A stretch of DNA of 64,000 nt from the NCBI GenBank assembly GCA_903904855.1, contig CAIVEH010000216.1, forward strand, positions 28,751 to 92,750, written 5' to 3'. Within the stretch, counting starts at the first letter, position 1; the number at the start of each line of letters is the position of its first letter. Positions 32,101-41,266 of the stretch are shown here, piece by piece. A model generated the notes under the pieces. It ran no database searches, was not told where the DNA came from, and was given only the letters and a program-made list of their open reading frames with translations. Source of the stretch: an uncultured Bacteroidota bacterium (GTDB lineage Bacteria; Bacteroidota; Bacteroidia; Chitinophagales; Chitinophagaceae). Made by a program: the position numbers and the translations under genes.

Positions 32101-32250
32101 TTAATAAAATATACAATATTTATTTATATCCGCCTATCTATACATCTTATTGGTAATCATGGTATAGATTTTCTTCTTAAGGAAATACTTATCATACTGG
32201 CAGTCTCAGGTAGTGGCAGTTGATTGAATCCATTCAAGTTCCGGCATAAC

Positions 32251-32580
32251 TTATTGATTGGTTTTAATCATTCTTTCATTCCATGCTATGGTAGTGGTAT
32301 CACTCTTACCCTTCCTCCTGATGCCATTATCCTCTTCTGGAAAGTATATCCAGCTCTCATGATCCTTGAACTTTTCCCTATGTTCCTTTAGCTCTCTGGA
32401 TTGGCTGGACATCATTACCACATCTATATCCTGAAAGTTGCTTTTCAGGGCTGTAATAGCCTTCTGCCTTACCTTTCTGTAGAACAGGTCAATATCAGTT
32501 ATATCGTTGTACCTGATGCCACTTCTGGTCCTTCCTTGCTTATCTGTTATCGTGATCTTGTAATATGGCATATTCTGCAC
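32251..32580 (-). CDS. Hypothetical element protein
   Basis: 109 aa, 'MPYYKITITDKQGRTRSGIRYNDITDIDLFYRKVRQKAITALKSNFQDIDVVMMSSQS'. Confidence 0.5.
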   Translation of the reverse strand: MQNMPYYKITITDKQGRTRSGIRYNDITDIDLFYRKVRQKAITALKSNFQDIDVVMMSSQSRELKEHREKFKDHESWIYFPEEDNGIRRKGKSDTTTIAWNERMIKTNQ

Positions 32581-32700
32581 TCAACAGGATAAAATTAATG
32601 CTCTCAATAGCCTGATGTATCAGCAGGTTCAAAATTGTGGATATCTTTTTCATACTAGCTATCAGGTGTAGGGTATTTGTATAAGCGTCAATGTGCAACA

Positions 32701-32753
32701 TTTATAAACATATCAGGTGTATAAACATCGTAGGTTTATAAACATAGCAGGTG
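32701..32753. repeat. Three tandem 17-bp iteron-like repeats
   Basis: TTTATAAACATATCAGG (32701), TGTATAAACATCGTAGG (32718), TTTATAAACATAGCAGG (32735): exact 17-bp period. Confidence 0.8.
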
Positions 32754-32859
32754 CAATTGTGATCATAAGCAGTTATTAAAAACACCAAGACTATTTCTGA
32801 AAATTTCAAGCATTTTACCTACTTACATTATCAGAATAATTTCGTATATTTAGTATGTC

Positions 32860-33501
32860 ATGGAACGAAAGAAATTCAACAAAGCCGATCTTCATGCTCC
32901 CAGGTGCAGAGAGATGATAAAAGATGTTCTGTCTTACCCGGATAAAGATTTTTATGGATACTTTTCCAGGATGAAAGAACAATATCCTCAGATGAAGCAG
33001 TACAGTAACCGGCAGATAGCAAAGTGGATAGAAGAATACAATAAACAGATGGCGCATGAGGTTGCCACAAGCAGGAATGGTGTTATGCTACCTGAAGGTC
33101 TTGGCTATGTAGTGGTAGGGAGCTGTAAACTGACAGAAGTAACTGCCAAACTCAACATCGATTATGCTGCTTCCAGCAAATACGGAGTTATTATAAACCA
33201 TAGTAATTACCATTGTGAAGGGTATGTGGCCACAATACAGTACTACAATGATATACCCAGGCAGCGGTTTAAGAACCATGTACTTTGGGACTTTAAAGCC
33301 TGTAGAGCACTCAGCAGGGCAGTATCTGCGGAGTTTATGGCAGGTAAATATAATCACTACATACCCTTATCTAAATGGAGCCGTGTAGCTAACAGGTTCC
33401 ATAAATTCAAATTCAGGAAACCTTCCTGGAGGGAAAAGAAGAGGGAAAGGGAAAGGAAAGAAGCATGGGTTAATTATGATGAATTCGCAGGCTTTGATTA
33501 G
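32860..33501 (+). CDS. Hypothetical element protein with basic C-terminal tail
   Basis: 213 aa ORF downstream of the iteron-like array; C-term KFKFRKPSWREKKRERERKEAWVNYDEF. Confidence 0.6.
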   Translation: MERKKFNKADLHAPRCREMIKDVLSYPDKDFYGYFSRMKEQYPQMKQYSNRQIAKWIEEYNKQMAHEVATSRNGVMLPEGLGYVVVGSCKLTEVTAKLNIDYAASSKYGVIINHSNYHCEGYVATIQYYNDIPRQRFKNHVLWDFKACRALSRAVSAEFMAGKYNHYIPLSKWSRVANRFHKFKFRKPSWREKKRERERKEAWVNYDEFAGFD

Positions 33502-33750
33502 AGTGGAATTTTGGGCAAAATCAAAAAGTTAGCTATAAGAGGGGTGATACAAGATGGGTATTCGCTAATATTGGGAAAAATAGGGGGTAAAGGCTGTTGT
33601 TGGACTGGCTTTGTCTCTCATACGCACGTATCTTATTAAGAAATCGCAAGAGAAACGTACTATATTTAGATTTGTGTCTTGTATGAGTATCCCGCTTGGA
33701 TTAATCATAAAAAATTTCTCTGGATTCAAACCTTCTACTAAATTAGTGGA

Positions 33751-35352
33751 ATGGAAATTGAACTACTTATCCCAAACAATATAAATGTCGATGCCCTGAT
33801 ACCTGAAAATTTAAAGGGTGAGGCTAGGGAAAAATTCCATGACAGAATTGTATATTTTCTGCACATCATAGTAGCCAGGCTGAATACCAAAAAAGTGTTT
33901 GAGGAATATTTAAATAATGGGTATGTCCGGCTAATGAAGAAATACCTCAGGCAAATAATGGGCAACCAAACAAAAGATATTATAGACATTTTAAGCATCA
34001 AGAAAATCATAACAGTTGATCTGGACTATGAAATTGGAGAATACTCAATGGGATATATCCTTACCGATAAATACCTAAAAGCAAAGCCCAAAAAAGTTCA
34101 ACTCATCAGTTATGAAGTATTCAAAGTTTATAAAAGGAAACTTGAGGAACAAAGGAAACTTCAAAAAAAGCTTTCATCAAAAATCCCTCAGGTCATAGTG
34201 CAATTAAGCAAGCCATGGAGTATTGATCTGCCCAAGGCAGTGAAATGGACAATAATGTTTGAAAGCATGTTCTACAACCAGATTAATGAATCAAAGATCA
34301 TACCTGCTGAAAACAAACTGGAAGCCATAAACAAATACAAGCAATACTACCAATTCATCAGGAGACAGTTAGTTAGGATTGAACAAGGAAATGTATCAGA
34401 CTATACAATTGATGAAAAGGCAGGCAGGTTACATACAATCTTCACAGGATTGCCAAGACCACTGAAGAATTTCCTAAGATATCAGGTTGATCAATCTTTA
34501 GCATGTATAGACATTAAAAACAGCCAACCCTTTTTGCTAGGATATATGATGACACTAAGATTCTGGAAGACAACACAGGAATCAAGAGCATCAGATAGGG
34601 CAAGAGAAGAATTGACATTAATGAAGGTAGGTAAGGAAGTATATAACAAGATTATGGATAAGTATGATAAGAAGAGAGCCAGGGCTGCTATCATAATGAT
34701 GTTAGAAACTCCGGAAACCATTGACAGGAGCGAGTTTCCGGGAATACACTTACAATGTTTATGTTCGGAGGGTAAATTTTATGAGTATATTATGGATAAA
34801 TTTAATGGCATATACCTTGCTGGAGGAATTGACCGGTTTGGTACCAGAAATGAAACCAAAAGAGAAGTTATGAGAATTATGTACTTCGATACCAGAAAGG
34901 AAAAAGCACCATTTTATGCACCATTCAAGCAGTTTGCACAGTTGTTTCCCATTGAATCTAAAATTATGAGACTCATTAAAAGCTGTGGCTTTAGAGAGTT
35001 TCCTATATTATTGCAAAGAATTGAAAGCAAACTGATGCTGGAAAAAGTAGGTGAAAAGATACCCAAGCATATCCCATTTCTGACTGTGCACGATTCTATT
35101 ATCATACCTGAAATTGAAGTCCCAGCTACAATAAAACTGATTGAATCAGAATTTAAATTCTATCTGGACCTGACACCCAAAATCTCAGAACCTGATGTAC
35201 TCAATACGGATAAAGGATTTGAGGCTTTAGATAGCTATGTAAAGGAGAAACTGAATAATCTTGAAATTAAGTTTCTTAATAAGCAAAAACTGTCTACTAA
35301 TGATATAATGGGTGGAGATGAAATTGAAGGGTATAGTTTGCATTATAGCTAA
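33751..35352 (+). CDS. Putative minimal family-A-like DNA polymerase (palm/fingers only)
   Basis: GRLHTIFTGLPRPLKNFLRY...LACIDIKNSQPFLLG (motif A-like), RFGTRNETKREVMRIMYFD (motif B-like), FLTVHDSIIIPE (motif C HD); no exonuclease domain visible. Confidence 0.6.
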   Translation: MEIELLIPNNINVDALIPENLKGEAREKFHDRIVYFLHIIVARLNTKKVFEEYLNNGYVRLMKKYLRQIMGNQTKDIIDILSIKKIITVDLDYEIGEYSMGYILTDKYLKAKPKKVQLISYEVFKVYKRKLEEQRKLQKKLSSKIPQVIVQLSKPWSIDLPKAVKWTIMFESMFYNQINESKIIPAENKLEAINKYKQYYQFIRRQLVRIEQGNVSDYTIDEKAGRLHTIFTGLPRPLKNFLRYQVDQSLACIDIKNSQPFLLGYMMTLRFWKTTQESRASDRAREELTLMKVGKEVYNKIMDKYDKKRARAAIIMMLETPETIDRSEFPGIHLQCLCSEGKFYEYIMDKFNGIYLAGGIDRFGTRNETKREVMRIMYFDTRKEKAPFYAPFKQFAQLFPIESKIMRLIKSCGFREFPILLQRIESKLMLEKVGEKIPKHIPFLTVHDSIIIPEIEVPATIKLIESEFKFYLDLTPKISEPDVLNTDKGFEALDSYVKEKLNNLEIKFLNKQKLSTNDIMGGDEIEGYSLHYS

Positions 35353-35360
35353 ACAATTAA

Positions 35361-36869
35361 TTAATCCTCCCAATATTGTTTTCCGTTTTTGTCAATGTAT
35401 CCGTATTTTATTTTTGATTTAGTAAATCGGCCTTTAAAAAACATAATGAAGTAATCCAGAAAATTGTAATTCATATGCACGCTTGCTTTCCCGTCTTTGA
35501 AATACCAGGTTTCATCGTAAATGTATGGGATGATTTGTGCGCCAGTCTTATCAATAAATCCCCATTTTTTATTTAATCTTACTGCAGCTAACCCTTCTCT
35601 AAAATATTTTACTTGATCATATACAAAGGCTATAGCCTGATTTCCATTTACATCAATGAACCCCCATTTATTATTAATCTTTACAGCAGCTAACCCTTCG
35701 CCAAGTCCCTCAAAATCATCATACAAAAAAGGTATGACTTCATTCCCAACAGGATCAAAAAAGCCAAATTTCCCTTTATATTTAACTACAACAATGCCTT
35801 CTGGGAAAACAAAACAATAGTCACAATGTAGTGGAATAACTGTTTTCCCTTTTATGTCAATTGCACCATATTTTCCATTAATTCCAACACTTGCTATGCC
35901 CTTCTTAAAACTATCAGCACTATCATATTTATAGTCAATTTCAGCGTTTCCCCTTTCATTAATATAGCCGTATTTTCCTTTATATTGAACTAATGCTAAG
36001 CCATCTGAAAACTCAAAAGCATGGTCATAAATAAAAGGTATTCTAATCATTGGGTACTTTGTGACATCAACATATCCGTATTCTTTTGAGGTAATAATCA
36101 TGTCATATGAAGATGTAATAGCCATACAAGATGAATCTAAAATAGACATACAAGCAACTTGTAATCCATTAATGAATTCTTTCTCAATAAATGGATCATC
36201 GCCAGGATGAATTATAGAACCCATGGCATTGCCATTCCTTACGACAAATCTTATTTTACCATTTAATACAACCCTAGCTATTCCATCAACAAAATTTTCC
36301 ACATTGTCAAAAATGCAGGGAATAATTACTTTTTTAAAATCAGGAGTGGAAAATCCTTTTTTATCTGGTTTACTTTGATAACAACAGGGGACTAATATAT
36401 TATTTTGCTCAAAATTTGTTGAGTTACTATCAACTAATCTTTCTTTGATTGAAATAAATTCACTATTAAACTGATCAACCAAATCTGGAGAACCCCTTGT
36501 AATAATAATATTCTCATCATTTTGTTTTGCTCTATTGCTCCAGTTATACGAACCTGTAATTACGATATTGTCATCTATCACACAGAACTTATGGTGCATA
36601 ATGGCTCCTTCAATTGTTGGAGTAATAAAATAAACACAACCTCCAAAATCCTCTAAATCTTTATGCTGTATTCTAGTTTTCTCATTATTAATTTCGTCAT
36701 TAACTAGTAGCAATTCAATCTTAACTCCATCTTTTGCCTTTTTCAAAAGAACATTGAAAATACTTTGATCAGTCATCCATGCCACGGCTATAAGAATAGA
36801 ACTCTTAGCTGAGGAAATCTGATTTATAATTTCTTTTTGAATATCCTGAAAATATGCTTGTGTTTTCAC
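35361..36869 (-). CDS. PLD-family (HKD) nuclease fused to WG repeats
   Basis: MHHKFCVIDDNIVITGSYNWSNRA (HxKxxxxD plus GSxNWS) then several ~45-aa WG repeats (NNKWGFIDVNGNQAIAFVYDQVKYFREGLAAVRLNKKWGFID...). Confidence 0.85.
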   Translation of the reverse strand: MKTQAYFQDIQKEIINQISSAKSSILIAVAWMTDQSIFNVLLKKAKDGVKIELLLVNDEINNEKTRIQHKDLEDFGGCVYFITPTIEGAIMHHKFCVIDDNIVITGSYNWSNRAKQNDENIIITRGSPDLVDQFNSEFISIKERLVDSNSTNFEQNNILVPCCYQSKPDKKGFSTPDFKKVIIPCIFDNVENFVDGIARVVLNGKIRFVVRNGNAMGSIIHPGDDPFIEKEFINGLQVACMSILDSSCMAITSSYDMIITSKEYGYVDVTKYPMIRIPFIYDHAFEFSDGLALVQYKGKYGYINERGNAEIDYKYDSADSFKKGIASVGINGKYGAIDIKGKTVIPLHCDYCFVFPEGIVVVKYKGKFGFFDPVGNEVIPFLYDDFEGLGEGLAAVKINNKWGFIDVNGNQAIAFVYDQVKYFREGLAAVRLNKKWGFIDKTGAQIIPYIYDETWYFKDGKASVHMNYNFLDYFIMFFKGRFTKSKIKYGYIDKNGKQYWED

Positions 36870-37045
36870 TCTGCAATTTCAATTTACTGTAAATGTATGT
36901 TATTAGTTTATAGTGATTGGGGTTACAGATAATTATTCAAATACTGATTCAATAACTATCTCAAAAATGTTACCTAATAATACTATTACAACGTAATCTA
37001 AGTTGATCAGATGGAACTCACGGAATCTGTGAGCTTATAGAATAA

Positions 37046-37071
37046 AAGAGGCTGCTATTAAACAGCCTCTT
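37046..37071 (-). terminator. Hairpin AAGAGGCTG-CTATTAAA-CAGCCTCTT downstream of the second SSB-like paralog
   Basis: 9-bp perfect stem, T-rich tail on the minus strand. Confidence 0.65.
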
Positions 37072-37091
37072 CTAAAACCTCACATCTCCTG

Positions 37092-37424
37092 TTAGGCTGC
37101 TACCATATTCCTTGCAGCAACAACACTTACCTCTTCAGGCGTATAGTCATACCTGTAAGCAAGCTTGATAACCTCACCTGTTTCAGGTAGAGCGTAATCA
37201 TAAGGCTCACAGATAACCCTTACAATGCTACCAGGCATCTGTTTGCCAACCATCATCCTGGCTGTTAGCTCATCAAATGTGCTGAACACAAAACATCTCC
37301 TGGCAGTTGCATAGAACCTGCCAGTATTTGAGCTCTGCACGAGTTCAATATCCCCTGATAATTCCAGCGAGATGTACTTTCCTTTCTCACCTTCTCTGAG
37401 GTGATAATTCTTAACTGTTACCAT
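37092..37424 (-). CDS. Paralog of the 29357-29779 protein (possible OB-fold/SSB-like)
   Basis: MVTVKNYHLREGEKGKYISLELSGDIELVQSSNTGRFYATARRCFVFSTFDELTARMMVGKQMPGSIVRVICEPYDYALPETGEVIKLAYRYDY, collinear with 29357. Confidence 0.65.
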   Translation of the reverse strand: MVTVKNYHLREGEKGKYISLELSGDIELVQSSNTGRFYATARRCFVFSTFDELTARMMVGKQMPGSIVRVICEPYDYALPETGEVIKLAYRYDYTPEEVSVVAARNMVAA

Positions 37425-37641
37425 TTGGTAAGTTTTAAAAGTTAACAATGAAATTTAAAGGTGCCGGAGTGATCCAGACCCTAGATGGGAGAGAGGGGAG
37501 TGTGAGATGAACTGGTACTCTATTTCACATACAGATAAAAAACCGGACAAATAAAAATACCCAGGTTGAGGGGTAACATTTTAAAAAGCATTGTATGGGG
37601 GGATTGTTCTTGTGATGCTGATAAAGGGGGTAGTTTTAAAA

Positions 37642-37860
37642 CTAAGTATCTTGTATGATTGAATTAATTCCTGACCAACTATCACCAGAAAACAAAAAAC
37701 TTATTTCTTTATAGGCTATCCTGCATCTTTCTGCCAGATAAGGACTGTTATCTTCAAAAAGGAGAACATGGCTTATTTGGGCGGGTAATGGCTTTTCTGC
37801 AAAATAGGTGTGCATCACCTGATTTAGTTTTGCTGCTGCTGTAGATTTTTTTGTGTTCAT
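37642..37860 (-). CDS. Small hypothetical protein
   Basis: 72 aa ORF, divergent from the 37906 ORF. Confidence 0.4.
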   Translation of the reverse strand: MNTKKSTAAAKLNQVMHTYFAEKPLPAQISHVLLFEDNSPYLAERCRIAYKEISFLFSGDSWSGINSIIQDT

Positions 37861-37905
37861 TAATTCAGAACACTGTAACTTTCAGTTGTTCTAATAATCA
37901 TCATT

Positions 37906-38232
37906 ATGCAACAGGACAACTTATCAGGTGCACGATTTACTGACTGGTCAGATTCCATCTTACAACAGTTTGATGGGATCAATTCATTAGAATTGCTACA
38001 GTTAGGCATGACTATCATTGCCAAAGCCATGAGACCTGATTATGAGGATGTAGTGCCCTACAGGAACAGACTGCATTACGAGGACCAGGATGCAAATGAC
38101 CACATGAACCTGATACATCAAAGGAAGCAGGCTATACATGATCTGCTATCTGATCTGTCTATACCTGATACAAAGTATATACTGAACCAGATAAGCTGGA
38201 CCATTAATAACAAGATTATTATTCCTGAGTAA
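37906..38232 (+). CDS. Small hypothetical element protein
   Basis: 108 aa, 'MQQDNLSGARFTDWSDSILQQFDGINSLELLQLGMTIIAKAMRPDYEDVVPYRNRLHYEDQD'. Confidence 0.5.
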   Translation: MQQDNLSGARFTDWSDSILQQFDGINSLELLQLGMTIIAKAMRPDYEDVVPYRNRLHYEDQDANDHMNLIHQRKQAIHDLLSDLSIPDTKYILNQISWTINNKIIIPE

Positions 38233-38578
38233 CAGGTATGTGGTAGGTAAACACTCTCTACAGGTCAGTAAGTCTATAAATTATTAACTGCTGATTATAG
38301 GAAACATAATGGGATATTAATTGTTGACTAAAGGAATTAATGTTCAGAACATAAGCTGTCAATTATTGCACTGTAAAAGGTGAGTTTTTCGGTTTTTACT
38401 ATAAACTTTAGCTATTAGCTACGATTTGGATGGTGAAATCTGGCAAATCAGAAAAACACAGAAAAGTACCTCTTTTACACACCCGTTGTTTTACATGCAA
38501 AAAAGATTTTTCAGATTTCCAGTTATCATTCGCATGAATGGATCTTTCGTATTCTCATGTCTCATGTGAGTTTTTGTA

Positions 38579-38623
38579 ACCTCACAAGGTCTGTTAGATT
38601 TTAATTCACAGACCTTGTGAGGT
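38579..38623. repeat. 16-bp perfect inverted repeat ACCTCACAAGGTCTGT-13 nt-ACAGACCTTGTGAGGT
   Basis: Direct reading; long stem in a ~600-bp non-coding stretch 3' of the Rep-like gene. Confidence 0.85.
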
Positions 38624-38851
38624 GAATTTTATGTTACCTGTAAACAATATTTTGACTCCACATTGAATGCTATTATTAGCCAGGCAGACAGTCAATATTT
38701 AGTCTTTCTGTCATTAGTCTAAAGATAGACCAAGCTCTTACCATAATAATCAGTCTCAACAGTTATGATCACATGATTACTGATAAAGTAATTTCTCCCA
38801 TCACTGTATCCATTTGAAATTTTCCTCCCTACAGACCCTGCATAGATAATT

Positions 38852-39829
38852 TCATATCCCAGGGTACCAGTTATAATCTTCCATGCCATTTGATCGAAAT
38901 TTGTTGTTAGTTTTAATAGCCATTGCCTCTGCCATTTTCATGTCCAGTTCAGTTATTAATTCGCTTTCACAGGTAAACTGTTTATTATTACTTGCTATGG
39001 TTACTTCTTTCTTCAAATCACATACCTGTTTTCTTGATAATCTTCTTGTCTTTCTCCCTTCATCTAAATCCAGTAACATTTTCTGAACTCCTCCATTAGA
39101 TTCAATGAACGCTAATTCACTCATAGAGGCAAATTGCTTTTTTGTCTTTACAATATTGAAATTTATCATTGGTTTTCTTATCTTCCATATACTAAGGTAG
39201 TCTTTGTACCAGTCCTCTTTGATAGCTTGGTAAAAGTCTGGCTCATATAGCATCGCTGCTGTTAGCTTATCCCTTTTAAAGCATTTTGCAGCCCACAGAT
39301 ACCTCTTCTCATATCTGAAGAGATGGATGCCTTTGAACTGTCTTGGAACTGGCTCTTTATGACTTTTATACTCTTTTATCTTATCATAGTAAACCAAAGT
39401 CTTACCCGATAGCTTGTAATAAAGGGTATCATCAATCATGTATCTTCTATAATGACCATTTGGCCCCAGATACCTGAAATATAGATCAGGACTGTAATTC
39501 ATTTCCAGATTCTCAGCATAATGAAACTCTTTAACCTGAGCCCTATCCATAGGTAGATGAAGCATATCACTCATCCTTACTATACTCTCATGAATACCAT
39601 TCCTATCAATCATCTGCAGGTTATTCCCCAAATACCATTTAGGAAGACTACCTGATACCTTCACTCTACCGTCAGTAACACCTACCACCAATCTACCTAA
39701 CCTTCCTGAAACTGATATGCCACCTTCATAGTTATGATGACCGACATTACTTAAATGCACAGGAATCTCACCCAATAAGTCTGTATTGGGAACTTCTGAA
39801 GCTGGTAATATGAGTTCTATTGTATCCAT
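38852..39829 (-). CDS. Filamentous-phage gene II-like / rolling-circle replication initiator (Phage_CRI-like)
   Basis: 'MIDDTLYYKLSGKTLVYYDKIKEYKSHKEPVPRQFKGIHLFRYEKRYL' resembles the gpII/X CRI-family core. Confidence 0.65.
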   Translation of the reverse strand: MDTIELILPASEVPNTDLLGEIPVHLSNVGHHNYEGGISVSGRLGRLVVGVTDGRVKVSGSLPKWYLGNNLQMIDRNGIHESIVRMSDMLHLPMDRAQVKEFHYAENLEMNYSPDLYFRYLGPNGHYRRYMIDDTLYYKLSGKTLVYYDKIKEYKSHKEPVPRQFKGIHLFRYEKRYLWAAKCFKRDKLTAAMLYEPDFYQAIKEDWYKDYLSIWKIRKPMINFNIVKTKKQFASMSELAFIESNGGVQKMLLDLDEGRKTRRLSRKQVCDLKKEVTIASNNKQFTCESELITELDMKMAEAMAIKTNNKFRSNGMEDYNWYPGI

Positions 39830-39889
39830 TAAAAACGTTACTGATTCAGTTACATAATTTGCCTTATTATAGAAATTGAGGAATTCGGA

Positions 39890-40162
39890 TCAAAATGCTT
39901 CATGCCTGTGTTTTTTTAATATCTTCTGAATATCTGCCTGAGAATAGTAGATTTTCCCCCCAACCTGGCTGAAGGAAATAATACCCTCGTCTCTCCAGGT
40001 TTGGGCAGTTCTCTTGCTTATGCCCATGAGCTTCATGAACTCATCATTGCCTACGAAGTCCTTTTCCTGTGTTCTGGGTTTGGCTAGGGCATCTATAGCC
40101 TGGTTTAATTTCTCCAGGAGCTGTGTGATTTCCTGTCCTGAGATAATAACTGCACTTTCCAT
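39890..40162 (-). CDS. Excisionase-type helix-turn-helix (MerR-like HTH_17) protein
   Basis: DFVGNDEFMKLMGISKRTAQTWRDEGIISFSQVGGKIYYSQADIQKILKKHRHEAF. Confidence 0.9.
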   Translation of the reverse strand: MESAVIISGQEITQLLEKLNQAIDALAKPRTQEKDFVGNDEFMKLMGISKRTAQTWRDEGIISFSQVGGKIYYSQADIQKILKKHRHEAF

Positions 40163-40287
40163 TGTAAATTTTTTAAGTAAATAATATTGTTTAAAACCTA
40201 CAGTCCATGCAAAAAGTTACTTGATACTTGAACTGTTCAAGCACAAATGTATATAGCCTTTTAAGGGCAAAAAGGGGCAAACAAAGT

Positions 40288-40311
40288 AAGGTGGAGTGTA
40301 AGGTGGAGTGC
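40288..40311. repeat. Exact tandem 12-bp repeat GTAAGGTGGAGT x2
   Basis: Direct reading, upstream of the HTH gene. Confidence 0.75.
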
Positions 40312-40516
40312 TATTATAATGCACCGTATATGGAAGATTTGGTTGTTTCAAAAAACACATTTTTCCAGGCAATCATCTTTAAGAGAGTAAATTGGCTAAT
40401 ATTGGTGTTTAGTATAGGTATATGTAATTGTATATTTTATCGTTTGCGGAATTAGAAAGTCCATCTAAGTAAATGATTTTTTAATTTTGTTTCCAATGTA
40501 GAAGTATTTAATTGTA

Positions 40517-41266
40517 ATGATTATGTCTGAGATTCAAAAAGAGTTAATGGTATCGGCAAGGAAATTTACTTCCATAAGCACATTGATAAACACTTTTGAG
40601 AGATATGAAACAGCTGACTTGAAAATTGGCTCGGTCTTTGGGAACTGCGGGGAGCCATGCCGAATGTATGGAGGTAGAGCCGGCAGCACACGTTCTATAA
40701 AAGATATTGTGCCCTGGGATGCTGTAAATGAACTCAATAATAGTGGTATAAAATTCTACGTAACACTTACAAATCATTTTCTAGATAAAGATGCAATTAC
40801 TCAAAGTCTGAAGCATGTTGAAAAGCTATTATCAATTTCTGAATCTAATGGCGTAGTTGTATTAAACAGAAAATTTGCAAAAATATTAAGGCGTCATTTC
40901 CCTGATGTAATTTTGAAACAAAGCGCAATAGCCAATCCTACTAGCTTAGATTCTATTGAAAAAGCACTGGAAGTTTACGATTACATTACATTAAGCCATA
41001 ATGCGCTTGATATGGAAATCTTCCTGTTATCTATTCCGCCAATAATCAAACAAAAACTTGTTTTGTTTGGTAATGCGAGGTGCGCCTACAAGTGTTTTAA
41101 ACTGACCTGCTACCTCGGTTGTTCTCAGTTTCATTTCGGAAAAGAAGTCACGTCAAGCTGTACAGGTGTTTCATCAATGAAGGAATTGAAGCCCATTCCG
41201 ATGACCATTTTCAACATTAGCCACCCCATTTACGCACACGTTTCAAAGATTAAGTACGTTGAGTAG
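40517..41266 (+). CDS. U32 peptidase-like / Cys-rich TIM-barrel protein (putative Fe-S)
   Basis: Barrel-like strand/helix pattern; 'KLVLFGNARCAYKCFKLTCYLGCSQFHFGKEVTSSC' resembles the Cys cluster of U32 relatives. Confidence 0.55.
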   Translation: MIMSEIQKELMVSARKFTSISTLINTFERYETADLKIGSVFGNCGEPCRMYGGRAGSTRSIKDIVPWDAVNELNNSGIKFYVTLTNHFLDKDAITQSLKHVEKLLSISESNGVVVLNRKFAKILRRHFPDVILKQSAIANPTSLDSIEKALEVYDYITLSHNALDMEIFLLSIPPIIKQKLVLFGNARCAYKCFKLTCYLGCSQFHFGKEVTSSCTGVSSMKELKPIPMTIFNISHPIYAHVSKIKYVE

